Below the pieces are notes generated by a model. That model had not been told where the DNA came from and searched no databases. It was given only the letters and a program-made list of their open reading frames with translations. From Spodoptera frugiperda (Eukaryota; Arthropoda; Insecta; Lepidoptera; Noctuidae): 64,000 bases of DNA. The position numbers were made by a program, and so were the translations under genes. The DNA lies in assembly GCF_023101765.2 (NCBI RefSeq), contig NC_064233.1:3162001-3226000 (forward strand), read 5' to 3'. Numbering within the stretch: position 1 is the stretch's first letter; each line of letters starts with the position of its first letter. Below are positions 11,656 to 22,431 of the stretch, piece after piece.

Positions 11656-12247
11656 TCCAAATCAATAAAAAAATGGAGGGCAATTTTTTTTTTGGAAAAA
11701 CTCGGAAATCGATCGTTATTTAACTAGGTTAAAAACGCGGCATTACACACCCAAACTCAAACACGTATTTGATATTATTTATTACCATTTCCCTAAAAAC
11801 CTTTTTTTGACGGATTATTCTGAAATACTGGCAAACTTATTTAATTTACTAGCTATAATTTTTACTTCCGCGCGGTTTCACCCGCTCTGCTCAGCTCCTA
11901 TTGGTCCTAACGTGATGTTTTATAGGCTATAGCCTTCCTCGATAAATGGACTATCCAACACAAAAAGACTGCCAAACTTAAATAATTTATTATAGCCGTG
12001 TTTTTACCTATTGAACAGAAACCCTATTTGAAATCGAACATTTATGACTACTGTGACATGCCCCTGAGTTTTGTTGTGGTTTCAAAACTACACCTGTATA
12101 TTATTATGTCTGCAAAATTCCCTCGAGCCTGTTATCACAAGTATACAGTTTGAAAGTGATTGTTAAACTATCGTTTATTGTTTACTTTGTTTAGTAATAG
12201 TTTATTAACCGGTAAATATACGATGGTATATTAATTTTATCTGTTGT

Positions 12248-12390
12248 CAAGTGTACGAGAGCCATGCTTCGGCACGAATGGGCTGGCTCGACCGAAGTGA
12301 TTCGATTGCCTCACAGAAAACCACCGTGAAAAAATAATGCTTACGTTGTGTTTCGTTGCATGAGTGAGGTTACCGCAGGCCAAATTAAAT
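12248..12390 (-). repeat. Family C repeat, tail half
   Basis: Begins GTGTACGAGAGCCATGCTTC and stops at GTGAGGTTACCGCAGGCC; the head is missing. Confidence 0.6.
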
Positions 12391-12516
12391 GGATTACAAG
12401 TTCTCTTAAGAAAAACAATAAAACCACTGTACAATTTCAATTAAAACATATAATATTTATTTATTACAATACATATTTATTTATTAACACAAACAAAATT
12501 TTCATAAATAAATAAA

Positions 12517-13482
12517 TTAATAAACCCAGGGCCCACAACCGCAAGAATTGATTGGAGAAATCACAGAATTAATTGGGGCTAGCATTGGATTTACCGGGGC
12601 CAACATTGGATTATAAGGCGCCAACATTCCATAATCACCCAGACCCAACCCTGGAATAATCACGTCGGGGGATGCAGATGGAAGAGTATTGGATAGCAAA
12701 TTGCTTACCACCAGAAGCTGTAAAGCATTAGCCAGGTTATTAGCTACGGAGCTATCTTGAATAATAGTAGTGGCTGGAATGGATAATTGGTTGGGTAAGA
12801 CTGCCTCCATTCCATAAGGTAGGTCGACTATGGGTGGGTAATTCTGGCCAATTATGACCTGGTTTTGTAATAATGTGTCTGCAACTGGGACTGGCATTGG
12901 AAGGATGTTCTGTCCACATCCAGGCACGATGCGGTTCAGGCATTGTGCGGAGATGGTCTGTAAATAAAGGTTACGTGTTATTAGTCCATTTTGAATTAAG
13001 TATTACAATTTGATTGCTTGTTTCTAGACGTTTTGACAATCTCGAGGTAGGTATTGTGGAGATTTTATAAACTATGGCGGCTTAAGATTTCTTTTCATTC
13101 AAAGTAAGTAAAATAAAAATAAATATCTTTATGCCTTTTGTACCCGAAAGGGTAGGCAGATGTGCACATTATGGCACATAATGCCACTATACAAATGTAA
13201 ACCCACTTTTCACAATTTATGGTATAAGTCCCATGTAATAGGGGGTGAGCCTACTGCCATATTTTGGGCACAAAACCAGACTCCGTGCTACTACTGAGAA
13301 ATTTTCGAAAAACCGAAAAAAGCTCAATAATATCTTGCCCGACTCGGGGATCGAACCTGAGACCCCTTGCCCGGCAGTCACAAGCTGTTATGTTATACAG
13401 CTTATTAACGATTTCAAATATCAATACTCACATTAAACAAAGCGAATTGAAGGCAAACCAAGGCAATGATTTTTCCAGTCAT
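12517..13482 (-). CDS. Chorion-like secreted protein with LANALQLL motif
   Basis: Exon 1 is 13432-13482 (17 codons, [17 protein letters not shown], donor GTGAGT). Exon 2 is 12517-12957, beginning [17 protein letters not shown] after TTTATTTACAG, phase 0; total 163 residues. The TISAQC start is the same as in the class B chorion gene at 58137. The mature protein is rich in Pro, Leu and Asn, contains [18 protein letters not shown] (residue ~80 on), repeats of (N/V)PMLAP, and ends SCGCGPWVY. Related motifs occur in the genes at 19472, 22432 and 24780. A TATATAAAG at 13543-13551 fits as TATA box. An eggshell role is inferred; it has no A/B central domain. Confidence 0.8.
13130..13390 (-). repeat. 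Family A SINE inside an intron
   Basis: A nearly complete copy lies in the intron between 12957 and 13432, antisense to family A and in the same direction as the gene. It spans from the CTACCC...tail block to the GGTTCGATCCCCGAGTCGGG head. Confidence 0.7.
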
Positions 13483-13542
13483 TTTTAATGTTTCAAATAA
13501 CTTCTTGTTATGAATACTGTATTTCTTTCATTGTAAAACTTA

Positions 13543-13551
13543 CTTTATATA
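13543..13551 (-). promoter_or_regulatory. TATA box of the TISAQC gene
   Basis: TATATAAAG on the minus strand, about 60 bases upstream of the start codon at 13482. Confidence 0.5.
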
Positions 13552-13967
13552 CTTAATTATTATCTAAAGTTTGTAATAACTTATCTAGTTAGTGATATGT
13601 TAGGTATTTCTTAAGTTATATTGCGTAATTAGCGTTTCAATTTGCTGATAATGGTCACGTGGAAAACTGTTTGTCACCACTTTTTGCGGTGTCGAAAGAG
13701 GCGATTAAGGAAATGCATATTTGACAGAGACTGGGTAGCAACGTTCTTTGATAAACGTAAACTATGGTCTTCTACTATCCTTTCCTTTTTGTGGAGGGAA
13801 CATCATCAAATGCTATTTTTCGCCTTGGGTGAGATGAGAGAGAGTGTCAGACTCTTGTTAACTAATAAAAACCGCCCCGTGTGTTACCTGCTTAAAAGCA
13901 AATAATGTTTACACTATTTTAATTCATCTAAAATAAGTACGGTACTTTTAGTGACATCTATTAGTAA

Positions 13968-14190
<223 letters not shown>

Positions 14191-14513
14191 TGTTACGGCC
14201 TAAGAAAACTGAAACATGGTTACATTAAGAGCGCCATCTATTATAGAAATCCTGTATCTATTTTAGTGAGTAACCCAGTAAAAACTTTTTTGAGAAGAAT
14301 TTTTTTAAGAAAATTCATCGCGTTTTTTTTCGAGCACATCCATTTATTTATTTAAATATAATTTATTAAAACATGGCTCTCCTACACTTAAAACGAGCAT
14401 ACATTACTACTTTTTGCTACTCTATTGGTTGAAATATAGAGAAGGAACCTTACAAAGGAAAATAAACCACAACAACTGGTATTAAAGCACTTTATTTTAT
14501 ACAAATGATCTTT

Positions 14514-14684
14514 TCAAAAATGATACTGGAACGTTTTGATTTTAGACCAGCCGTTGCTGTTGCCGGGACTGTAGAATGACGTCAAACCCGGGGAGAAGTT
14601 CCACGTCATTGGTCTGAAGAACCACGAGGCTGTAGTTGGCAACGCTGGGTGAATAAATTGTGCTGGAACATTAAAATACACCAA
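14514..14684 (-). pseudogene. Orphan 3' exon or gene relic, aromatic/Pro-rich
   Basis: A minus-strand open frame ends in TGA at 14514-14516 and is followed 20-25 bases later by AATAAA, like a real 3' end. It reads NVPAQFIHPALPTTASWFFR and then FSPGLTSFYSPGNSNGW, recalling the Trp/Tyr/Pro/Gly protein at 17194-18019. A good acceptor (ATGTTCCAG) lies inside, but it would enter this frame in phase 1; in phase 0 it gives only 18 residues. I found no exon 1: the upstream 14700-17100 is filled with repeats. It may be a gene broken by insertions, or one whose first exon I missed. Confidence 0.3.
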
Positions 14685-14769
14685 CTAACTAGGTACCCTT
14701 TTGTCGGTTAAAAATTTTAGTTTTTTTATGGTATAAAACGGTAAACGAGTAGATGGAGCACTTGATGTC

Positions 14770-15000
14770 AAAAGTCAAAAAAGTCAAAATCATTTATTTC
14801 AAATAGACCAGGAAGGCACTTTTGAACGTCAAAGCAAATATAATAATATTAATAACGTCTGTCTGTCGGTTAGTCCTCTAGTGAAGCTATTTGATCGTTC
14901 CAAAGTGTAGATTCCTATGGAGAAGAACGAGCAAGAAACTCCATAGGTTACTCTTTTTCAATCAGATTTACAATACAATTATTGGTTACATGGTGGATAA
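14770..15000 (+). repeat. Dispersed repeat resembling a LINE tail
   Basis: Begins with AAAGTCAAAATCATTTATTTC and contains AGGCACTTTTGAACGTCAAA; a degraded relative is at 40090-40200 (+). No ORF. Confidence 0.45.
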
Positions 15001-15350
15001 TTGCCGATGGTAAGTAATTGCCGCTGCCTATGGATACCCGAAACAAAACGCATGCGTAGTTTCACGTCGGTTTTCTGTAAGGCCGTGGTATCACTCCTGT
15101 CGAGCCGACCCAGCAGTGCTGAACTATACTATACTACTATTCTTGGTTGTTGTTCAAGTTTTTGAGATCGTTGTGAATAGACAAACGGATTGTGTATTTT
15201 ATTGTGCGCCTTAAATTCCTAACCCCCAAAAGGCCGGCAACGCACTTGTAAGTTGTAACGCCTCTAGTGTTTCAAGTGTCCATGGACGGTGGCAATTATT
15301 GCTTACCATCAGGTGATCCGTCTGCTCGTTTACTGGGTTATACCACAGAA
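15000..15350. repeat. Family C fragments in opposite orientations
   Basis: 15000-15120 is a direct copy interior (AAGTAATTGCCGCTGCC to CGAGCCGACCC). 15205-15350 is an inverted head half ending in ATCAGGTGATCCGTCTGC. Confidence 0.55.
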
Positions 15351-15439
15351 ATATTGAATCCACAATCGGCTTAAAATTAATTTCTATTTTTGAGATCTTA
15401 AAGAAATTTTAAAAAGTTTAAAAACATGAGGTGAAAGAT

Positions 15440-16520
15440 GGTAAAAATAGGCGGTATACGCTCCTGTTATGGCTAAAGATAGTTAAAGGAATTAAAATGG
15501 GTAAGGGGCTTATCCCTTACCTATTAAAATATAAAAATGGCTTTGGACTTATCCAAAGCCATTTTTAAGCTGTATGCTCTTTTTTGACGTGGTGAAAGCA
15601 ATAGTGTAGATGTAAGTGAGATAATGTAAGAAAATTATGTAAGATAGTAAAATTAGATGGTAAAAATGTGTAAGAGTTCAGTCCAAAGTCATTTTAAAGC
15701 GTCATGCTCCTTTTTTGACGTTGTAATCTAAAAAAATGGTGTAGAAGATGGTAAAAATGGATGGTAAAAAAATAGGTAACACTTAAGTCCAAACCCATTT
15801 TTAAGCGTCATTCTCTCATTTCGACATGAAGATTTAAAGTAGCAGTGTAAAATATAGTAAAATGGGTAAGAGTGAAGTCCAAAGCAATTTTTAATCTCCA
15901 TACTCTTATTTTGATATGAAGATTCAAGTTAGTAAGTGTAGAAGATAGTAAAAATAGATAGAAAAAATGGGTAAGAGGTAAGTCCAAAGTCATTTTTAAG
16001 CGTCATTCTCTAATTTTAACATGAAGATTCAAGGTAATAGTGTAGAAGATAGATGGTAAAAATAGGTAAGAGTTAAGTCCAAAGCCATTTTTAATCTTCA
16101 TGCTCTTATTTTGACATGAAGATTTAAGGTAGCAGTGTAGAAAATAGTAAAAATAGATGGTAAAAATGGGTAAGAGGTAAGTCCAAAGCCATTTTTGAGC
16201 TTCATGCTCATTTTTGACTTGGTAATAATTAAGTGTAAAATATAGTAAAAATAGATGGTAAAAATAGGTAAGAGTTAAGCCTGAAGCCATTTTTGAGCTT
16301 CATGCTCATTTTTGACGTGCTAATCTAAAGAAATGGTGTAGAAGATAGTAAAAATAGATGGTAAAATAGGTGAGAGTGAAGTCTAAAGTCATTTTTAAGC
16401 TTCATACTCTCATTTTGACATGAAGATTAAAGGTCGCAGTGTAGAAGATAGTAAAAATAAAGGTAGCAGTGTAGAAGATAGTAAAAATAGGCTGTAAAGA
16501 TGGGTAAGAGGTAAGTCCAT
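15440..16520. repeat. Tandem repeat array, about nine units of roughly 100 bases
   Basis: Each unit contains AAGTCCAAAGCCATTTTT, then a CTTCATGCTCATTTTTGAC-like block and a TGTAGAAGATAGTAAAAATA block. Unit starts are near 15535, 15678, 15786, 15876, 15980, 16075, 16178, 16277 and 16378. Spacing varies from about 90 to 140 bases. Small ORFs across it are by-products of the repeat. Confidence 0.8.
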
Positions 16521-16524
16521 AGTC

Positions 16525-16800
16525 AGTATTGGACATTACGCGGCGGGCTCGGTGTGGTGGTCGCCATGCAAGACATTGGTCCATGCCGGTCAAGCCCCAA
16601 GTTTGTCCGAGGTTTCAACGGGATTGGATGATGATGGTACATTTTATGCACATCTGCAATTGTTTAAACATTTTATTAAACATGTACAATTTTATTTGTA
16701 GTTTGTTTGGGATAAGCTGATGTTTTCATGGTTGTATCTACTGTAGATCCTGGCTTACAGGAGTTGTAGCGGTATGGGAGGTTGTGGCGGGCTTGTCCCA
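16525..16800. repeat. Dispersed repeat shared with 56345-56440 and 60190-60270
   Basis: CTACTGTAGATCCTGGCTTA and the following GGCGGGCTTGTCCCAT recur inverted at 56345-56440. A related GTTTTCAT...GGAGTT block is at 60225. No gene seen. Confidence 0.45.
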
Positions 16801-17029
16801 TTAAAAAAAAAGCGAATAAAAGGTTGCCTATGATTTTTATATCATGTTTTAACTGCTATTTGTAATTTTGAAACGATTTTTAGCTGTCCCAGTTATCCAG
16901 TGGTTATGTAAGGTATGAGTATGGCTTTTCGGTTTTCAAATAGCTCTCATATTTTGGTCACATCTCTTTACACAGTTTCGAAGTACAATCAAGTGCCTTT
17001 GTCCCATAGCCATATGCAATGCGTCGCCT

Positions 17030-17080
17030 TTTATCCTCGAAGGGGTAGGCAGAGATGCACATTACGGCATGGAACGTCTC
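17030..17080 (-). repeat. Family A tail fragment
   Basis: CGCCTTTTATCCTCGAAGGG followed by a GTAGGCAGAGATGCACATTA block; only the last 50 or so bases of the element. Confidence 0.5.
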
Positions 17081-17193
17081 GACCAACGACGCATTCGCAA
17101 GCCGTATATATGTCATATAAAATACAATGACTCTCAATTATTAATATAAAAGATCTTATTCTATGGTGTTTATTTATAATATATTGCCTTTAT

Positions 17194-18019
17194 TTAACCG
17201 TAGTATGGTGGTGGCGCTCCCGGGTAATAGGGCAAGCCCGGGATGTAGTTATACCCAGGAATATAACCCGGGTATCCGTATGGAAACCATGCTTCGATAC
17301 TCTGAAAAAAAAATACATTTAAACAAGAAAGCCGAAAGGTGGTGGTGACGCCAATAACCACTTTTTATGTGAAGGGAAAGTCATCCAATGTCTTTTCCCG
17401 CCCTTGGGCGAGGCGAGAGGGAGTGTCAGACTCTTACTGACTAAAAACCACCCCATTCCTACTCCTGCTTTTCGAGCTGGATCCCCGGTAACCCGCTAGG
17501 TAGTCCGCAGCTCCGGATAACCATAGTTCCCAAGGTACATAAGACTTATAATATGACTGGTAAATAGGGATGTTATATTTAGTTTGGATTTGATTATCCT
17601 AACATTATTAACCTTTTTACGCTTTATCTTCTCAACCAATGAAATTTTGCATAATTATGTATCATAGTTGGGATGGTCGTAGAGGCCCGGAAACCCGGCT
17701 TAAGACGCCATGGCTAAGTACCAATGTAATTTTTTCTAAGTTATATTTTCTTTCGAAGCATATTTAGACACCACCGACTAACGGTGGAAGAAAAACATCG
17801 TGAGGAAACCTGGGCTTATAATTTCTAAATATAAGTTTCAAATCGTCAACCTGCATTGAGCAAGTGTGGTGATTATTGCTCAAACCTTCTCCGTACTAGA
17901 GAGGGAGTACAAATAGATATAAGCTAATTTAAAACTAATAATTTAAAAATAAGAATCCTTACCTCAATAAAAGCCATTATAGCAGCAATGAGAACGAAAA
18001 TTCTCAACAGCGCCTCCAT
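17194..18019 (-). CDS. Tiny Tyr/Pro/Gly secreted protein, 54 residues
   Basis: Exon 1 is 17963-18019 (19 codons, [19 protein letters not shown], donor GTAAGG). Exon 2 is 17194-17301 (35 residues plus stop) after TTTTTTTTTCAG, phase 0, reading [19 protein letters not shown] and ending PPPYYG. The start has the canonical cluster plan, so I accept it despite the size. The mature peptide is almost only Tyr, Pro, Gly and Ile in PGY steps, as in elastic or crosslinked extracellular matrices. A CCTTATA at 18084-18090 gives TATAAGG on the coding strand, and AATAAA overlaps the stop. The intron contains a family D and a family E copy. Confidence 0.62.
17375..17525 (-). repeat. Family D repeat inside an intron
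   Basis: Near-complete reverse copy, GAGTGTCAGACTCTTACTGA to CCGGTAACCCGCTAGG. Confidence 0.65.
17735..17900 (-). repeat. Family E repeat inside an intron
   Basis: Family E reads forward GGTTTGAGCATTAATCACC, then TTGCTCAATGCGGGTTGG, CCCAGGTTTCCTCACGATG and TTCAGTGGTGTCTAAATA. This reverse copy is about 165 bases; others lie near 26590, 33703, 40912, 42465, 55445 and 61025. Confidence 0.6.
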
Positions 18020-18296
18020 TTTTAAAGATGTCTTCTTTTTCCCAAAATTCTAAGGTACTACCACACCGCGCGATAAGGCGGCGCCTTATAAATACCAAAA
18101 CCACCTCTAATAATCAAATAATACGAGTTAATTTCCCTAATACATGTAAGTTATTTCACGGTGTATCAAAGAACAAGTTTGACTTCAGATTAACGGTATT
18201 GTTCGATTAAACTTCGATTATTAAATGTTCGATTTCGATTTGTAATTCCCGGTTTAATAATAATAACAACATAGAATTTGTTTTATTATACAAACG

Positions 18297-18570
18297 TGTG
18301 GGAGAGCCATGTTTTGGCACGAATGGGCCGGCTCGACCGGAGTGATACCACGGCCGAGCAGAAAATCGACGTGAAACAACGCTTGCGTTGTGTGAGTGAG
18401 GTTACCGGAGGCTCAATTACTTATCCCCTTCCCAATGTCCGATTTCTCAACAACCCTTAAATTCACCCCCATAAGGCCGGCAACGCACTTGTAACACCTT
18501 TGGTGTTTCGGTTGTCCATAAGCGGCGGCGATTGCTGACCGTCAGTTGATCCGTCTGCTTGTTTACCGGC
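18297..18570 (-). repeat. Family C repeat, near full length
   Basis: From GTGGGAGAGCCATGTTTTGG to CCGTCTGCTTGTTTACCGGC, reverse orientation. A family D fragment follows at 18600-18690. The 18700-19470 stretch beyond shows no gene or clear repeat. Confidence 0.65.
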
Positions 18571-19471
18571 TTATACCGGTTTATGGAATGGCAAACAACT
18601 GAGGAGGGAACGTTATTGAATGATTTTTCCCGCCTTGGGAGAGAGGGAGTGTCAAACTCTTTCTGACTAAAAAACCCCGTTTCTTTTCCTGGTTTTTTAA
18701 CACTCGATCAAAGAAAGTGTCGTCCCGGTCGCGTCGGTTTAATCGGTCGTTACAAACTCAGAAACGACAAAATGTAACGATATGGTTAGCTAGCAAATGA
18801 AGTGATTCTTAAGACAAAATATTTAATGTGATCAATTTAATGGTAATTTGACCAAACAAGTGCTTAAATCTTAATCTTTTTACAGTAGGGATGAACGGGG
18901 TATGAAAATTAAAAAAATTTAGTCTGTCAGTTAGATAATGAAAAAATATTAGACACGTATTTTTTAATTTTGTTATATAAGTCAAAAAGCCTTAGGTAAA
19001 ACCAATCGAAGTTTAGAAGTGGGAGCAAGTACGTCATATTTACGTATAAAATGCCATTTCTGACGTCACGCGATATTTCAAATCATTTATCTTCAAAGGT
19101 ATTTGTTTCCATAAGAAAATTAAAATTAGGTACGTGTTTGTTTTCAAATAATCTACAAGACGGACATTCAAATAAAAATTAGTCATCTACCCTATTTTAC
19201 AAACTACTTGGGTCAGGATGTATTATCTGTTTATGTCATTTTTCATTCTCCCCTTTTCATTACTAGATTCCGAAGTCTGATTACATCGACGTATCTTAAA
19301 TTTACTTCTTTTTCATGTTATTCCTCTCAGTAGGGTAAAAAAAAAACATAAATAAAACGCAATATCACAATAACAACAATTTTATTCAACAAAACACAAT
19401 AAATTACTTTAAACCTAACAACTCAAATTTGAAAACAGCGCCATCTATGTTTTGAAACGCGAACTATTTCA

Positions 19472-20911
19472 CTAAAACAAATCGTTCATTGAAAACAGAT
19501 CCTGATCGGCAAAAACAGCATAAGGAGATTGGAAGTCCTGTCGTGGATTCAAAGAACCGAAAGAGTAAGAATCTGAATAAGATTTTACAGGTGCCAAAGC
19601 TTCATAAGGCGACATTAACGCCAAGCCATTTCTAGTAGGTTTATAACTCTTTGACAAACCCTGTTCAGGGTAATTTGAACCTCCAATAAAATTGGAATTC
19701 GGTACAGTTGGTACTGAACACGGAGGTGCATAAGGACTGTTTTCGCTTGCAGCTTTAGCTAGTAATGATTCTTTGGGTGGTGGTGAATTTAGAATATTAC
19801 TAACGATAAGTAATTGTAAAGCAACAGCTAAATTGTTAAGCAATTTTGCATCAACGCTTGATTTTTCTGCTTTAAGTTCTGTTTTTGGAGCAACCAAATT
19901 AGGTAGACCTATCGCGGTTAGCGGCGGCGGAGCGGACACAGGTCTAGGTTGATTGGTCGGTGGCAAGGATTGCTGTAATTTAGAAACCAGATTAGGAAGA
20001 GCTAAGGCTGCAAGTGTTTGTGGTGAAGGCGGAGGTCTTGGTTGACTGGGTGCACATGGTTGGCTCGGTGGTGGTGGTTGAGCTGGTACAGCAATTGTGT
20101 GGGGTTGGGGCAACCCCATCAGTTGAAGGTACTGCTGGACTGTTGGTTGAGGGTATGATGATAGTACCTAGAACAAAAAAACGAAGATTTAAGTGCGTAA
20201 TTCGTCTTATAAGTAGAAAAAAAAACAATAATAAATGCATGGACTTAAGTCGATTGTAGCGCCATCTAGTCAACGCCAAAAATTAAGATAACCAACGTAT
20301 AATAAGAGAAGTCCTTTGTTATTGGTTCCTTATCGAATGTTAAAAAAAATACGGTTTACTCACGAACATGAATGGGGAAAAGCTCTACTAGTTTCGAGTC
20401 ACAGAGGGACTCTTTATCAAGACGCAATGACGTCACGCAGCCAGCTGACTACTAGTAGTAGGCTGCGCGACGTCACCGCGTCTGCGCACGCTGCTCATGA
20501 TGAAGACAGTGATTTTTAGTTTATCTCTCTATCCCACTGAAACTGCCTCGTTGGTCGAGTGGTCGCAAGTGGGACTGCCGGACAAGGGGTCGCGGGTTCG
20601 ATTCCCGGGTCGGGCAAAGTATTGCTGGACTTTTTTCGGTTTTCCGAAAATTTTCTCAGTAGTAGCACGGAGTCTGGAATTGTATCCAGTATATGGCAAT
20701 AGGCTCACCACCTATTACATGGGACTTATAACACAAATGGTGAAAAGTGCACATTGTATAGCGGCATAACGTGCCGTAATGTGCACTTCTGTCTACCCCT
20801 TCGGGGATAAAAGGCACAACGTTACACTACCTATCCCATAAAAAACACAAATAAACATACCTTTAAAACAAAACACTGTATCAATAAAAAACAAATGAAT
20901 GCTCGTGCCAT
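19472..20911 (-). CDS. Pro-rich secreted protein with LAVALQLL motif
   Basis: Exon 1 is 20861-20911 (17 codons, [17 protein letters not shown], donor GTATGT). Exon 2 is 19472-20167 after TTTTTTTGTTCTAG, starting [18 protein letters not shown], phase 0; total 248 residues. The first half is Pro-rich ([20 protein letters not shown]). The middle carries [19 protein letters not shown], the motif shared with the genes at 12517, 22432 and 24780. The C-terminal third is Ser/Tyr/Gln-rich ([11 protein letters not shown]) and ends with an acidic DLFSMNDLF. There is no known domain. It is the left arm of a divergent pair with the gene at 22432. ATTTATA at 20961-20967 gives a possible TATA box. Confidence 0.78.
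20543..20822 (+). repeat. Family A SINE, complete, inside an intron
   Basis: The best copy of the family: head TGCCTCGTTGGTCGAGTGG, B-box GGTTCGATTCCCGGGTCGGG, through GGCAATAGGCTCACCACC, to the CCTTCGGGGATAAAAGGC tail. It lies antisense in the intron of the gene above. Confidence 0.8.
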
Positions 20912-21764
20912 TTCGAACTTACAGAACACCGATTAAAGAAAAATTACAATTTGATTGGTAATTTATATTGAAACATCATTGATACGTCAGGAGTCTGTTA
21001 TCTTTACTCTATCAAGACGTGATCACAATCTTAAGATGATGATTTAAAGATAAAATAGTATGTGTGATTTATCTTTGTAAGAGTATATGATAGGAAAGAT
21101 CGGTGTTGATAATTTTTATTATTTTTTACCATGAAGCAAATACAAAGAGGAGATGTCGTAATTGATTTTCTCTTTGACATAATGCGTGACGCTTTATGAG
21201 GAGCAACCACGAATCTCTCTATTTTCTATCTAGTGGTCCTATACTACAAAAAGGTGAATAGGTACTTTCGTGTGTTCCATCTTCGGCCACATCTTCGCTT
21301 CGCCGTCCTGGCAGTAAGCGGGTTGGTGGCCAAACGCAGACTTACCAACGTTAAAAAAAGATTAAATTGTGCCACTTTCTGAGCCTGACACTTTTTTACC
21401 TAAAATAGGTAATAACTAAATACCATGGGAAACCCTGAATTAAATTCCATAAATTCGGTTAACATATAAATCATTGAATATATTTGTAGTAGATTATAAA
21501 TTCATAACTTCCGTACCGGATAACAGGCCGTAATAAATTATGAACGGTTTTTGTAAAAGCCAATTTATTGCGGAAATTGTATTGGAAGTTATTGTGGATT
21601 AATTAATAACTCATTTGTTCATACAGAATTATAATAAAACTAGCTTCCGCCAGCGGCTTCGTCCGAGTTGTGCGTTGGGATAAAAAGTATCTTATTACCC
21701 AAGTCAACTCATATTTTCTTTTTATGGCTTTTTTTTAGAGGTTAAAAATCATCTAATTACTGCT

Positions 21765-21925
21765 CCCGCCTTGAGTGTCAGACTCTCACTGACTAAACAC
21801 CACCCCGTTAGGAACGGGGTGGTGTTTAGTCAAGTCAAGTTTAGTGTTTAGTCAATTCAAGCAGGAGTAGTCCTGCTTTGAGCCACAGCCCTGGTAATCC
21901 CTTAGGTTTTCCGCAACTCTGGATC
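21765..21925. repeat. Family D copies fused head-to-head
   Basis: A perfect 19-bp inverted repeat (21791-21809 and 21813-21831, arms GACTAAACACCACCCCGTT) joins two partial family D copies in opposite orientation. The surrounding 21000-22000 carries no gene. Confidence 0.6.
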
Positions 21926-22009
21926 AGACGAACCCTTTGCAGTTACGCTTACAATAACAAAATCGTTTAACTAGGCAGATGATACAATTTTATACGATCA
22001 TAATTCAAC

Positions 22010-22165
22010 GAGTCTTGGTTTCGATTCTTGCACGGAACAACTCTTTGTGTGATCGACAAATGGTTGTTTTGGGGCTGCGTATCATGTGTATAGCTTGTAT
22101 GTTTGTAAACTGTGCAACTACGACACAGGAGAAAATCCTAGTGTAGGGCAACGTTTGAAAAAATG
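22010..22165 (+). repeat. Family B SINE, degraded
   Basis: Retains CAACTCTTTGTGTGATC and ACACAGGAGAAAATCCTAGT; the B-box has drifted. Confidence 0.55.
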
Positions 22166-22390
22166 TATGTATCAGCCACAAGACGTCCACTACTTACCAT
22201 AGACCTTCCCTAGTGACTTCCTGACATCAACTTATCAAAATAAAATTAAAGTAACATTACAACAAAAATTATAACACTTGCCTAATAACACGATTCGCTG
22301 TAAAAATATCACTAACGTAATCATTTCAATGTCAATGTGTCAATATTATATCAATATTAGTTAATAAATAATGTGGTAGCAAAAATGTGG

Positions 22391-22399
22391 TATATAAGG
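22391..22399 (+). promoter_or_regulatory. TATA box with a very short leader
   Basis: TATATAAGG sits only 41 bases before the start codon at 22432, implying a 5' UTR of about 10-15 bases if it is used. Confidence 0.55.
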
Positions 22400-22431
22400 A
22401 AATTTATTAAAACTTATCAGAGAAAGACAAA

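Noticed and set aside
15440..16520. CRISPR-like array
   Set aside because: Units are long, degenerate and unevenly spaced in eukaryotic DNA; there are no short exact repeats with unique spacers.
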